NCBI RefSeq assembly: GCF_010499245.1
Contig: NZ_JAAGOW010000003.1
Span: 62,001-126,000, forward strand
Source of the DNA: Variovorax sp. WS11
Lineage (GTDB): Bacteria > Pseudomonadota > Gammaproteobacteria > Burkholderiales > Burkholderiaceae_C
Reading direction: 5' to 3'
DNA: 64,000 nucleotides
Every line of letters starts with the position of its first letter. Within the stretch, counting starts at the first letter, position 1. This document shows positions 26,301 to 34,807 of the stretch, piece by piece. A program made the translations under genes and the position numbers. The notes beneath the pieces were generated by a model, which did no database searches, had not been told where the DNA came from, and was given only the letters and a program-made list of their open reading frames with translations.

Positions 26301-26799
26301 CGTGAGCGACATGCGCGTGATCAACGGCCAGCGCGGCCGGCTGGCGATCTTCAAGCTGGACGACAAGTCCGCCTCCATCGAGGCCACCGCCGACGAGGCG
26401 TTGATCAACAACAACCGCAACACGCTGAAGGACGACGAGCTGGTGATCGTCAGCGGGCGCCTGCAGCCCGGCCGCGGCGGCTTCGAGGCGCGCTTCCAGG
26501 TGCAGCAGGTGTGGGACTTGGCCACCGCGCGCTGTCGCTTCGGCAAGTTCCTGCGCGTGGCGGTCAACGGCAAGGCGCCGGACATCGCGCGGCTGGTGCG
26601 CGAGTTCCCGCCGCGCACCGAGCAGAGCGAGCACGGCGAGCTGCTGCAAGGGCTGGCGGTGCGCCTGTCGATGGCGCGCGGTGGGGCGCAGGTGGAGCTG
26701 CAGCTGGGCGAGCGAGCGAAGTTCTTCCCGACCGATGCGGCGCTGGCCAGCTGGATGGCGCAGGCGGAGGCGGGGAAGGCCTCGGTGGTGTACGAGTAG
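23302..26799 (+). CDS. dnaE: DNA polymerase III alpha subunit
   Basis: Catalytic subunit of the replicative polymerase. N-terminal PHP domain (FVHLRLHTEFSVVDG), palm domain with catalytic Asp residues in MPDFDIDFCQGNRDRVIDYV, fingers and beta-clamp-binding region, helix-hairpin-helix (KRTVEALIKAGAFDAL) and a C-terminal OB fold (QQVIAGIVSDMRVINGQRGR). 1165 residues, standard length. ATG at 23302 starts the conserved MFVHLRLHTEFS; a TACAAT hexamer lies 7 nt upstream, so translation may begin close to the transcript 5' end. Convergent with the tol genes. Confidence 0.98.
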   Translation: MFVHLRLHTEFSVVDGTNRIDEVVKAAAADKQPALAITDLNNLFGGVKFYKEARGKGVKPVLGAEVFVDGLGTEPGVLTRMLLLVQNFEGYLHLSELLARAWTQNVGRGQAQAVCKLAWIEELQGGLIALSGAQAGPLGAPLLQGQAERAAEVALQLAGLFPHRFYIELQRAGRPEDEPHVVAAVQLAARLNLPVVATHPVQFATAEDFEAHEARVCISEGEILGNARRVRRFTPQQYFKSAAEMAQLFADVPSAIANTVEIAKRCNLTLTLGKPRLPDFPTPNGMPIEEYFRHASFEGLEERLAHLYPDAAKRDAERPRYVERLEFEINTILKMGFPGYFLIVGDFINWAKKNGCPVGPGRGSGAGSLVAYALKITDLDPLEYKLLFERFLNPERVSMPDFDIDFCQGNRDRVIDYVKDKYGRDAVSQIATFGTMAARAAIRDVGRVLDMSYTFCDGISKLIPNKPGMSVTLQYPPVPKIEGDKNNYAIEMEPQLAARIEKEEEVRMLVELAQKLEGMTRNIGMHAGGVLIAPGKLTDFCPLYQQPGSDSAVSQYDKDDVEAIGLVKFDFLGLATLTILEIAKDFIVQRHKGQEGFAYENIRLDDTPTYKLFAEGKTEAVFQFESRGMQGMLKDARPTRLEDLIALNALYRPGPMDLIPSFVARKHGREPVEYPHPLVEEMLSETYGIMVYQEQVMQTAQILGGYSLGGADLLRRAMGKKKAEEMAEHRLIFRAGAAKNGISEEKADEIFDLMEKFAGYGFNKSHAAAYSLLAYHTGWLKVHYTAEFFCANMTVEMDDTDKLKVLFEDAQKNFGMTFEPPDVNRGNYRFEPVTDKVIRYGLGAVKGTGQLAVEAVVRAREVEPFMSLFDFCVRVDRQRINKRTVEALIKAGAFDALQQNRAALVASIDRAFEFASATEANASQVDIFGDCEHGSATQEPELVDATPWGVKERLTLEKTAIGFYLSGHLFDEVAHEVRRFCKREIDDLIDSREQQVIAGIVSDMRVINGQRGRLAIFKLDDKSASIEATADEALINNNRNTLKDDELVIVSGRLQPGRGGFEARFQVQQVWDLATARCRFGKFLRVAVNGKAPDIARLVREFPPRTEQSEHGELLQGLAVRLSMARGGAQVELQLGERAKFFPTDAALASWMAQAEAGKASVVYE

Positions 26800-26829
26800 C
26801 GGCGCTGCCGGAGCGCGTGCAGGGCTGCC

Positions 26830-27793
26830 TCAGCCGCGCTTCGGACGCAGCGTGACGATCAGGCGCGGCGGCACGGTGCCGTCGACGTCGCGCGGCAGCT
26901 TCTCAGTCTTCTGCAGCGCGCGCAGCGCTGCCTCGTCCCAGTTCGGCAGGCCGCTGGTCTTGACCAGCGTCGGCGTGCCGACGATGGTGCCGTCGGGCGC
27001 CAGCCGGACGTCGAACTCGGCGCCGGGGTTGCCGCTGACCAGCTCCGCCTCGGGGAACACCACATTGGGCCGCACGGCGGCGGCGACCTTGCCGCCGTAG
27101 CTGCCTGAGGGCCCCGACGAGCGTGCGGCGTTGCCCTCGCCGCCCGTGCCGGCCATGGCCTGCATGCGCTTGAGCGTGGCCGCGCGGTCAGCCGACGCCT
27201 GAGCGGCGGCCTTGGCTTCGGCCTCTTTCTTCTTGGCGGCCTCGGCTTCCTGCTTCTTCTTGGCCTCGGCCAGCTTCTGCTGCTGTTCCTTCTTGCGCTC
27301 GGCCTCGTCCTCGGTGCGCTCGCGCTCCTTGGCTTCCTGTTCCTTCTTTTCCTGCACGGCCTTGCGGGCGGCTTCGAGCTTCTTTTGCTGCTGCAGCTTG
27401 GCCACTTCCTCTTCGCGCTCGCGTTCCTTCTGCTCGCCGAGCTTCTTCTCGCGTTCCAGGGGCGATGTCGGGCGCCTGGGTGGCGGCGGCGCGGAGTTCA
27501 GGCGGCCGCGCGACCTGGGGCGGCGGCGGAGGAGGTGAGGCGGCGGCGGTGCCGGCGCAAGGGCGGGTGCGGGCGGCGGCGGTGTGGGCGCGACGCGCGC
27601 GGCGCCGCTGCTGGATGGTCGAGGACCACAGCTCGGCCTCGACCGCGTCGTTCTCGGCCTCGCGCCGCCAGCTCACGCCCCATGTCAGCGCAATGATCAG
27701 CAGCGCATGGGCGATCAGCGCCAGCAGGACTGCACGGAAGGTGCCGCGCTGCGGCGGCGGCGCGAACTCGGGACGGTCGGCGGCCAGCGACAT
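26830..27793 (-). pseudogene. tolA: TolA, frameshifted in the Pro-rich and helical parts
   Basis: TolA spans the periplasm and links TolQR to Pal. The N-terminal anchor is clear (AVLLALIAHALLIIALTWGV) and the C-terminal domain is clear (PNVVFPEAELVSGNPGAEFD ... PRLIVTLRPKRG), joined by a long Lys/Glu/Ala helix. The reading frame changes near 27601-27609 (after LWSSTIQQ), again near 27530-27545 (APALAPAPPPP to PPPPPPQVARPP), and at the GGGG run 27459-27462 (one G too many; with three G it reads PDIALEREKKLGEQ). With these repaired the protein is about 320 residues. As given, only two overlapping pieces (ending 27188 and starting 27405) can be made. It follows tolR by 3 bp. Confidence 0.8.
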
Positions 27794-27796
27794 GGC

Positions 27797-28234
<438 letters not shown>

Positions 28235-28251
28235 GGTGCTTTCTCCGGCTT

Positions 28252-28968
28252 TCAGCGCACCGTGGCCGGGCCCATCTGCGATGGGTTGACAACGTGGGCC
28301 GTCAGGTTGCGCTGCAGGATGTTCGAGAACTCCTCGATGAAGGTCTCGAGGCCGATGGCGATCTTGTCGATCTCGCGGGCGAAGCGGTTATAGGCGACCA
28401 CGGCGGGGATGGCGGCGAACAGGCCGATCGCGGTGGCGACCAGCGCCTCGGCGATGCCGGGCGCCACGGTCGCAAGCGTCACCTGCGCCAGCGCCGCCAG
28501 GCCGGTGAAGGCATGCATGATCCCCCAGACCGTGCCGAACAGGCCGACGTAGGGAGAGACCGAGCCGACGGTGGCGAGGAATGAGAGGTTCTGCTCCACC
28601 GCGTCGAGCTCGCGCTGGAAGCTCGCGCGCATCGCGCGGCGCGCGCCGTCGAGCAGGGTGACGGCGTCGGACACATGGCGCTCGCGCAGCTTTTGGTACT
28701 CACGCATGCCGGAGGCAAAGATGCGCTCCATGGGGCCGGCGAACTTGGCGTGCTGGGCGGCTGACGAGAACAGTTCGTTCAGGCTGGTGCCCGACCAGAA
28801 CTCGCGCTCGAAGTCTTCATTGAGCGAGCGCGTGCGCTTGAGCGAGAAGTACTTGCGGAAGATGGCGGCCCAGCTGGCGATCGAAACCACGATCAGCAGG
28901 AGCACGACGAGCTGCACCGGAAGGCTTGCATGCAGCAGGAGGGAAAGGATCGAGAGTTCTTGATTCAT
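28252..28968 (-). CDS. tolQ: TolQ proton channel subunit
   Basis: Inner-membrane MotA/TolQ/ExbB-type protein with three helices: near the N-terminus (LPVQLVVLLLIVVSIASWAA), and two in the C-terminal half around SVSPYVGLFGTVWGIMHAF and ATAIGLFAAIPAVVAYNRF. The GTVWGIMHAF loop is the family signature. 238 residues. The ATG at 28968 overlaps the ybgC stop (ATGA), so it is translationally coupled to ybgC, the normal first gene of tol operons. tolB and pal do not follow tolA here, since dnaE converges on it. Confidence 0.96.
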   Translation of the reverse strand: MNQELSILSLLLHASLPVQLVVLLLIVVSIASWAAIFRKYFSLKRTRSLNEDFEREFWSGTSLNELFSSAAQHAKFAGPMERIFASGMREYQKLRERHVSDAVTLLDGARRAMRASFQRELDAVEQNLSFLATVGSVSPYVGLFGTVWGIMHAFTGLAALAQVTLATVAPGIAEALVATAIGLFAAIPAVVAYNRFAREIDKIAIGLETFIEEFSNILQRNLTAHVVNPSQMGPATVR

Positions 28969-29429
28969 GACTTCTGGGGTTGAGACATGGAGCCCGCATG
29001 GCGCGCAAGGGTTCCCGAAACCTGCGCCGGGATGCGCGCGGGCCGCAGCGTGTCGGCGTGGACCCAGCCGATGCGGATGCTGCCTTCGCAGAGCACCGGG
29101 GCATCGGCCGTCGGATCGGCAGTGGGGGCGTGGGCTGGCCGGGCCAGCACGCGCTGGCCGATTATCAGGGACGCCGTGCCGATCTGGCGCAGCTCGGCGG
29201 TCACCAGCAGCTCGTCGTCGAGGCGGGCGGGCCGGTGGTACTTGAGCTGGGTTTCGCTGACGACGAAGATGCCACCGGTTTCCTCGCGCAGCCGGCGCTG
29301 CGCAATGCCCAGCGAGCGCAGCCACTCGGTGCGGGCGCGCTCCATGTACTTGAGGTAGTTTGCGTAGAACACGATGCCGCCGGCATCGGTGTCCTCCCAA
29401 TAGACGCGGATCGGAAAGGCAAAGCTCAT
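28965..29429 (-). CDS. ybgC: YbgC acyl-CoA thioesterase
   Basis: Hot-dog-fold thioesterase that usually opens the tol-pal operon and is linked to phospholipid metabolism. The active-site motif is VYWEDTDAGGIVFYANYLKY with Asp and His/Tyr neighbours typical of the 4-hydroxybenzoyl-CoA thioesterase type; a second conserved stretch is RTEWLRSLGI. 154 residues, slightly longer than usual because of a loop rich in Ala/Pro/Thr (about residues 105-120). ATG at 29429 overlaps the aminotransferase stop (ATGA) and its own stop overlaps tolQ, making a tightly coupled chain. Confidence 0.93.
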   Translation of the reverse strand: MSFAFPIRVYWEDTDAGGIVFYANYLKYMERARTEWLRSLGIAQRRLREETGGIFVVSETQLKYHRPARLDDELLVTAELRQIGTASLIIGQRVLARPAHAPTADPTADAPVLCEGSIRIGWVHADTLRPARIPAQVSGTLARHAGSMSQPQKS

Positions 29430-30625
29430 GCGGGAACGGCGGCACCCGCCCAGGCCCGCAGGCGCTCCACCGACTCCTGCAGGTGCGCCATCGAACTGGC
29501 GGTCGAGAAGCGGACGAAGCGGGCGGTCTCGGCCGAGCCGAAGTCGCGGCCGGGCGTGATGGCAACATGGGCCTTCCTCATCGCCTCGAAGGCGAAGTCC
29601 CAGCTGTTGGCGATGCCCAGCTTTTCGCCGAAGGCCGAGCAGTCTGCCCACGCGTAAAAGGCGCCGTCGGGCACCACCGGCACTTTGAAGCCCAGCGCCT
29701 CGAGTTGCGGAATGAACCAGTCGCGCCGGGCCTTGAACTCAGTGCGGCGGCGCTCGTACTCGGCGATGCTCTCAGGCTCGAAGCAGGCCAGGGCCGCGTG
29801 CTGCGAGACCGTGCTCGCGCAGATGAAGAGGTTCTGCGCCAGCCGCTCGACCGCCGGCACCAGCGCCTCGGGCACCACCAGCCAGCCCAGGCGCCAGCCG
29901 GTCATGCTGAAGTACTTGCTGAAGCTGTTGATGCTGATGATCTGGTCGTCGATGCCCAGCGCGCTCTGGCCGAAGGTCTCGTCGTAAGACAGCCCCAGGT
30001 AGATCTCGTCGATCAGCGTGATGCCGCCGCGCCGCGTCACCACCTCGTGGATGCGGCGCAGCTCGCCCGGCTCGATCGAGGTGCCGGTGGGGTTGGAGGG
30101 CGAGGCCAGCAGCACGCCGCGCGTGCGCTCGGTCCAGGCGGCCTCGACCTTGGCGGCGCTGAGCTGGAAGCGCTCCTCGGCCGTGGTCGGGATCAGCACC
30201 GCGCGGCCGTCGGCGGCGCTCACGAAGTGGCGGTTGCAGGGGTAGCTGGGGTCCGGCAGCAGGATCTCGTCGCCGGCCTCGATCAGCGCCAGGCAGGCCA
30301 GCTGCAGCGCGGCCGAGGCGCCGGCCGTGACCACGATGCGGCGGGCAGGGACGTCGACGTTGAAGCGCTCGCGGTACCAGCCGCTGATGCGCTCGCGCAG
30401 CACCTCGAGGCCGGTCGCGTGCGTGTACTGGGTGGCGCCGGCGCGCACGGCGCGCAGGGCCGCTTCCTGCACCGGCAGCGGTGCGGTGAAGTCGGGCTCG
30501 CCGATGTTGAGGAAGATCATCGGCCGGTCGGTGTGCGCGACCTCGCGTGCGACGGCCGAGGCCGCCTTGGCGACCTCCATCACGTAGAAGGGCTCGATGC
30601 GCTCGGCGCGCTTCGAAATTCTCAT
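29426..30625 (-). CDS. class I/II PLP-dependent aminotransferase
   Basis: Fold-type I aminotransferase of the aspartate aminotransferase superfamily. The PLP lysine lies in INSFSKYFSMTGWRLGW; other landmarks are NIGEPDF at the N-terminus, SPSNPTGTSIEPGEL and LIDEIYLGLSYD. 399 residues. The donor and acceptor are not evident; similar proteins have been assigned to alanine/valine or other amino acids. Both ends overlap neighbours by 4 bp (nusB stop upstream, ybgC start downstream), so expression is tied to the nusB-tol operon although the chemistry is unrelated. Confidence 0.92.
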   Translation of the reverse strand: MRISKRAERIEPFYVMEVAKAASAVAREVAHTDRPMIFLNIGEPDFTAPLPVQEAALRAVRAGATQYTHATGLEVLRERISGWYRERFNVDVPARRIVVTAGASAALQLACLALIEAGDEILLPDPSYPCNRHFVSAADGRAVLIPTTAEERFQLSAAKVEAAWTERTRGVLLASPSNPTGTSIEPGELRRIHEVVTRRGGITLIDEIYLGLSYDETFGQSALGIDDQIISINSFSKYFSMTGWRLGWLVVPEALVPAVERLAQNLFICASTVSQHAALACFEPESIAEYERRRTEFKARRDWFIPQLEALGFKVPVVPDGAFYAWADCSAFGEKLGIANSWDFAFEAMRKAHVAITPGRDFGSAETARFVRFSTASSMAHLQESVERLRAWAGAAVPA

Positions 30626-31155
30626 GGCCTGGCCTTGCCGCTGGCGCGATCGGCTTCCACCTCGGCGGGGCGCAACTGCGGCGCGAGGCCGTTGAGCACC
30701 GCGTTCACGTACTTGTGGCCGTCAGTGCCGCCGAACTCCTTGGCCAGCTCGATGCATTCGTTGAGCACCACGCGCCAGGGCACGTCGAGGCAGTGCTGAA
30801 ATTCGTACACGCCGATCCACATCACGGCGTGCTCGATGGGGGAGATCTCCTCGAGCTTGCGGTCGAGCAGGGGCACGATCAGCGCATCGAGCTCCTGCGC
30901 GGCGGCGATGGCGCCGTGCAGCAGGGCGTCGTAGTGGGCCGCGTCGGCCTTGTGGAAGCCGGCCAGGTCGCGGGTGAACTGGTCGATGGAGACGGCGTCG
31001 TTGCGCCCCACGAGATGCTGGTAGAGCGCCTGGAGCGCGAACTCGCGCGCGCGGCTGCGCGTGGATTTGGCGGAGGCCTTGCGTGCGCCCGTGCTGGTGA
31101 GCCCGGTGCGCGACTGGCGCGGCCGCTCGCCGCTGGTCTTGGTGTCGTCGGTCAT
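30622..31155 (-). CDS. nusB: transcription antitermination factor NusB
   Basis: RNA-binding factor that with NusE (S10) promotes rRNA antitermination. The conserved core starts SRAREFALQALYQHLVG and contains VLNECIELAKEFGGTDGHKYVNAVLN, the NusB signature. 177 residues; the first 35 residues are a basic, Thr/Ser-rich extension common in betaproteobacteria. It follows ribH by 11 bp, the widespread ribH-nusB arrangement, and its stop overlaps the aminotransferase start. Confidence 0.97.
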   Translation of the reverse strand: MTDDTKTSGERPRQSRTGLTSTGARKASAKSTRSRAREFALQALYQHLVGRNDAVSIDQFTRDLAGFHKADAAHYDALLHGAIAAAQELDALIVPLLDRKLEEISPIEHAVMWIGVYEFQHCLDVPWRVVLNECIELAKEFGGTDGHKYVNAVLNGLAPQLRPAEVEADRASGKARP

Positions 31156-31166
31156 GAAGAAGTGGA

Positions 31167-31637
31167 TCAGGGCCTGGTGGCAGACCCGAGAAGGCGCGCC
31201 ATCTCGACCGCGACGCGCGCCGCGTCGCGGCCCTTGTCGGTCTGGCGTGCGAGCGCCTGGTCGAGGTTCTCGGTGGTGAGGATGGCGTTGGCGACCGGAA
31301 TGCGGTGGTCGAGCGCGACGCGGCTCACGCCGGCGCCGGATTCGTTGGCCACCAGCTCGAAGTGGTAGGTCTCGCCGCGGATGATGCAGCCCAGCGCGAT
31401 GAGCGCGTGGTAGCGTTTGCGCTCGGCCATCGCCTGCAGCGCGATGGGCACCTCGAGGGCGCCCGGCACGCTCATCCGGTCGATGTCGTCGGCCACCACG
31501 CCGAGCTGTTCTAGCTCGCCGAGGCAGGCTTTGGCCAGCGCGTCGGTGATGTCCTCGTTGAAGCGCGCCTGCACGATGCCGATGCGCAGGCCCTTGCCGT
31601 CGAGCGCGGCGGCGCTGCCCTTGTTCGCGTCCTGCAT
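31167..31637 (-). CDS. ribH: lumazine synthase
   Basis: 6,7-dimethyl-8-ribityllumazine synthase, the penultimate step of riboflavin synthesis, joining the RibA-derived pyrimidine with the RibB product. Motifs: IVQARFNEDI near the N-terminus, SVPGALEVPIALQAM and ALGCIIRGETYHFELVANE, including the catalytic His. 156 residues. It lies 28 bp after the ribB-type gene and 11 bp before nusB on the minus strand, in the order ribD-ribC-ribBX-ribH-nusB. Confidence 0.97.
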   Translation of the reverse strand: MQDANKGSAAALDGKGLRIGIVQARFNEDITDALAKACLGELEQLGVVADDIDRMSVPGALEVPIALQAMAERKRYHALIALGCIIRGETYHFELVANESGAGVSRVALDHRIPVANAILTTENLDQALARQTDKGRDAARVAVEMARLLGSATRP

Positions 31638-31665
31638 CAGTGTTCCTGCCTTCCCGGGTGGTTGT

Positions 31666-32826
31666 TCATTTCTCGTCCTTCGTGAGGTAGCCGGCGATCT
31701 CCAGGCCGTAGCCTGCCGCCATGCTGGGCATGCGGCGCGGCGTGCCCAGCAGGTTCATCCGGTGCACACCGCATTCGCGCAGGATCTGCGCGCCGATGCC
31801 GTAGCTGCGCAGATCCATGCGGCCGCGCTCCGGCGCTTGCGCGGGCCGCGCGGTGCCGTCGAACTGCGACAGCAGCTCGGCGCCGGTCTCGCCGCAGTTG
31901 AGGAACACCGCCACGCCCTTGCCCTGGGCCGCGATGTGGGCCAGGCTGGCATCGACGCTCCAGGAGTGCAGCGAGCGGTTGACCTCGAGCGCGTCCAGCA
32001 CCGAAAGCGGCTCGTGCACGCGCACGTCCACCGTGTCGCCGCCGTTCCACTTGCCGCGCACCAGCGCCAGGTGCACGCCGTGGCTGGGCTTGTCGCGGAA
32101 GGCGTGGGCGGTGAACCAGCCCCAGGCGGTCTGGATCTCGCGGCAGCCGACCTTTTCGACCAGCGTTTCGGTGCGGCTGCGGTGCTCGATCAGCGCGGCG
32201 ATGGTGCCGATCTTGATGCCGTGCTCGGTTGCGAAGAGCTGCAGGTCGGGCAGGCGGGCCATGGTGCCGTCCTCGTTCATGACCTCGCAGATCACGGAGG
32301 CCGGCGAGCAGCCGGCCATGGCGGCGAGGTCGCCGCCGGCCTCGGTATGGCCGGCGCGCATCAGCACGCCGCCGTCGACCGCCTGCAGCGGGAAGATATG
32401 GCCGGGCTGCACCAGGTCGGCAGCCACGGCATTGGGCGCGACGGCGGCCTGCACGGTGCGTGCGCGGTCGGCGGCCGAGATGCCGGTGGTCACGCCCTCG
32501 GCCGCCTCGATCGAGACGGTGAAGGCGGTCGAATGCTTGGCGCCGTTGCGCGCCACCATGGGCGGCAGCTGCAGCCGCTCGCACATCTCGCGCGAGAGGG
32601 TGAGACAGATCAGGCCGCGGGCATGGCGGGCCATGAAGTTGATGGCCTCGGGCGTGATGTGGTCGGCCGCGATGACGATGTCGCCTTCGTTCTCGCGGTC
32701 TTCCTCGTCGACCAGGATGACCATGCGGCCGGCGCGCAGCTCGGCCACGATGTCCTCGACCGGGGAGATCGGCGCGGGCGTCAGGCTGCTGCGCGGGGCG
32801 CCGATGGGCGTGACGGTGGCGTTCAT
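31666..32826 (-). CDS. ribB: DHBP synthase with degenerate GTP cyclohydrolase II domain
   Basis: Makes 3,4-dihydroxy-2-butanone 4-phosphate from ribulose 5-phosphate. The N-terminal RibB domain (about 1-220) has VDEEDRENEGDIV and RAGHTEAGGDLAAMAG. The C-terminal part (about 225-386) resembles GTP cyclohydrolase II but lacks its zinc-binding Cys-x10-Cys-x-Cys cluster: the segment reads VRVHEPLSVLDALEVNRSL. It is therefore probably a RibBX-type protein without cyclohydrolase activity, implying a separate ribA elsewhere. 386 residues. ATG at 32826 overlaps the riboflavin synthase stop. Confidence 0.9.
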   Translation of the reverse strand: MNATVTPIGAPRSSLTPAPISPVEDIVAELRAGRMVILVDEEDRENEGDIVIAADHITPEAINFMARHARGLICLTLSREMCERLQLPPMVARNGAKHSTAFTVSIEAAEGVTTGISAADRARTVQAAVAPNAVAADLVQPGHIFPLQAVDGGVLMRAGHTEAGGDLAAMAGCSPASVICEVMNEDGTMARLPDLQLFATEHGIKIGTIAALIEHRSRTETLVEKVGCREIQTAWGWFTAHAFRDKPSHGVHLALVRGKWNGGDTVDVRVHEPLSVLDALEVNRSLHSWSVDASLAHIAAQGKGVAVFLNCGETGAELLSQFDGTARPAQAPERGRMDLRSYGIGAQILRECGVHRMNLLGTPRRMPSMAAGYGLEIAGYLTKDEK

Positions 32827-33476
32827 GGGGTGGTGTCCTTGGGGGTGGAGGGCAGGGCGCCGGCCTGGAGCATGCGCTCCACGTAGCGCGCGACCGTGTC
32901 GATCTCGAGGTTGACGCGGCTGCCGGCCTCAGGCTGCCGAGGGGCGGTGTTCTCGACGGTGTGGGGGATGAGGTTGATGCTGATCTCGCTGCCTTCGGGG
33001 CCGTCGCTCACGCTGTTGACGGTGAGGCTCACGCCGTTGACGGTGATCGAGCCCTTGTAGGCGAGGAAGCGGGCCAGGGCCTGGGGCGCCAGCACCCGGA
33101 GTTCCCAGCTCTCGCCCACCGGGGCGAAGCGGCTGACGGTGCCGATGCCGTCCACGTGGCCGGAGACGATGTGGCCGCCCAGGCGGTCGCTGGCGCGCAG
33201 GGCTTTTTCGAGGTTGACGCGGGCGCCGGGCTCGGCGAGGCCGGCCGTCTTGTCCAGCGATTCGGCCGAGATGTCGATGGTGAAGAGCTGGTGCGCGGGA
33301 TCGAGGGTGGTGACGGTCATGCAGGCGCCGTTGAGCGCGATGCTGTCGCCGAGGCCCACGTCGTCCAGGTAGCCGGCGGGCGCCGCGATGCCGAGCCGTT
33401 TGCCGTGGGATGAAGAGCTGCCGAGGTCGTGGACGGCGGCGATGCGCCCCACGCCGGTGATGATTCCGGTGAACAT
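32823..33476 (-). CDS. ribC: riboflavin synthase alpha subunit
   Basis: Final step of riboflavin synthesis (also called ribE). Two internal lumazine-binding repeats: MFTGIITGVGRI with SIALNGACMTVT, and GGHIVSGHVDGIGTV with GSITVNGVSLTVN. 217 residues, as expected. ATG at 33476 begins the invariant MFTGI. It is 44 bp downstream of ribD and overlaps the ribB-type gene by 4 bp. No FMN riboswitch could be recognised upstream of ribD or here. Confidence 0.97.
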   Translation of the reverse strand: MFTGIITGVGRIAAVHDLGSSSSHGKRLGIAAPAGYLDDVGLGDSIALNGACMTVTTLDPAHQLFTIDISAESLDKTAGLAEPGARVNLEKALRASDRLGGHIVSGHVDGIGTVSRFAPVGESWELRVLAPQALARFLAYKGSITVNGVSLTVNSVSDGPEGSEISINLIPHTVENTAPRQPEAGSRVNLEIDTVARYVERMLQAGALPSTPKDTTP

Positions 33477-33520
33477 CGCGGCATTTTCGCAGAGATGCGA
33501 AGCCGCCCCGGCGGGGCGGG

Positions 33521-34639
33521 CTAGAAGCGGTCCCGGCCGGCGATGCGGGCGATGATCCGGATGTCCGGGCCGAGGGCTTCGAAGGACTTGAATTCCAGGG
33601 CCAGGGCCTGGTCCAGCCGGGTCAGGGCACCGTCTGCGTGGGGCTGATTCGCGATGCCCAGGCCCTCGCCGATGAGCTTGGGGGCGAGGTAGAGCAGCAG
33701 TTCGTCGACCAGCCCCTCGCGCAGCAGGGAGCCGTTGAGCTTGTGGCCGGCCTCGACATGGAGCTCGTTGACCTCGCGCACGCCGAGGTCGCGCAGCACG
33801 GCAGCGAGATCCACTTTGCCGTGGGGATTGGGGAGGTAGCGAACCGTGGCGCCCCGGGCTTCCAGGGCGGCTTGCGCGGCCGCATCCGGGGCTGCGGCGT
33901 AGATCCAGACCGGCCGGGCGGGCTCGAAGATGCGCGCGGCAGGAGGCGTCTGCAACTGGCTGTCGACCACCACCAGAGGCGGCTGGCGCGGCGTTTCGGC
34001 CAGCCGCACATCCAGCCGCGGATCGTCCTCGAGCACGGTGCCGACGCCTGTGAGCACGGCGCCGGCGCGCGCGCGCCAGGCATGGCCGTCGGCGCGCGCG
34101 GCTTCGGAGGTGATCCATTGGCTGGTGCCGTCGGGCAGGGCGGTCTTGCCGTCGAGCGAGGCGGCGACCTTGAGGCGGACCCAGGGGGTCTTGCGGATCA
34201 TGCGGCTGAAGAAGCCGAGGTTGAGTTCGCGGGCTTCCTCGGCGCCGGGGCCGATTTCGACATCGATTCCGGCCGCGCGCAGGCGCTCGAAGCCCTGGCC
34301 CGCCACCAGCGGATTGGGATCGGCCAGCGAGGCCACGACTTTTCGAACCCCGGCCGCCGCCAGCGCATCGCAACAGGGGCCCGTGCGGCCGTGGTGGGAG
34401 CAGGGTTCCAGCGTTACGAAGGCCGTGGCGCCGGTCACCGAAAGGCCCCTGGCCCGCGCATCCCGCAGCGCCATCACCTCGGCATGCGGGCCGCCCACGG
34501 CCTGCGTGGCGCCGCGGCCGATCACGCCGCCCCGCTCGTCGAGGAGAACGCAGCCGACGCGTGGGTTCGGTGCGGTGTCGAGGCTGGCTTGTCGAGCCAG
34601 CTCGATGGCTTCGGCCATGGCCGTGGGTTGAAGGCTCAT
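33521..34639 (-). CDS. ribD: bifunctional riboflavin deaminase/reductase
   Basis: Second and third steps of riboflavin synthesis. N-terminal deaminase: zinc site in GGPHAEVMAL and EPCSHHGRTGPC, plus TAPNPRVGCVL. C-terminal reductase: LKVAASLDGKTALPDGTSQW and VNELHVEAGHKLNGSLL. 372 residues. First gene of the leftward riboflavin block; its start at 34639 is divergent from the pilin genes with 168 bp between. That intergenic stretch shows no clear riboswitch or promoter. Confidence 0.96.
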   Translation of the reverse strand: MSLQPTAMAEAIELARQASLDTAPNPRVGCVLLDERGGVIGRGATQAVGGPHAEVMALRDARARGLSVTGATAFVTLEPCSHHGRTGPCCDALAAAGVRKVVASLADPNPLVAGQGFERLRAAGIDVEIGPGAEEARELNLGFFSRMIRKTPWVRLKVAASLDGKTALPDGTSQWITSEAARADGHAWRARAGAVLTGVGTVLEDDPRLDVRLAETPRQPPLVVVDSQLQTPPAARIFEPARPVWIYAAAPDAAAQAALEARGATVRYLPNPHGKVDLAAVLRDLGVREVNELHVEAGHKLNGSLLREGLVDELLLYLAPKLIGEGLGIANQPHADGALTRLDQALALEFKSFEALGPDIRIIARIAGRDRF

Positions 34640-34807
34640 GCTTTCTTTCGATCAATGCCTCGGATTCTCTCCAAGAGAAAAACAGTTCGCGACATTTCCT
34701 GGATGAGTGGTCAATCTGCGCCGTTTGTCGGGCGGCGGATGTGGGTCATGCCTGTGTCCAATTCACCAGGAGTTTTGGTGGTCCGTCAACAGGAAGTCCG
34801 GCTCGTC

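Noticed and set aside
22453..26649. A very long minus-strand open frame running from trhO across the antisense of dnaE
   Set aside because: Only the part up to 23238 resembles a protein family. The rest mirrors high-GC codon structure of dnaE and is rich in His, Arg, Leu and Val repeats typical of antisense frames.
33477..34807. FMN riboswitch controlling the riboflavin genes
   Set aside because: The conserved RFN-element core could not be recognised upstream of ribD or ribC.
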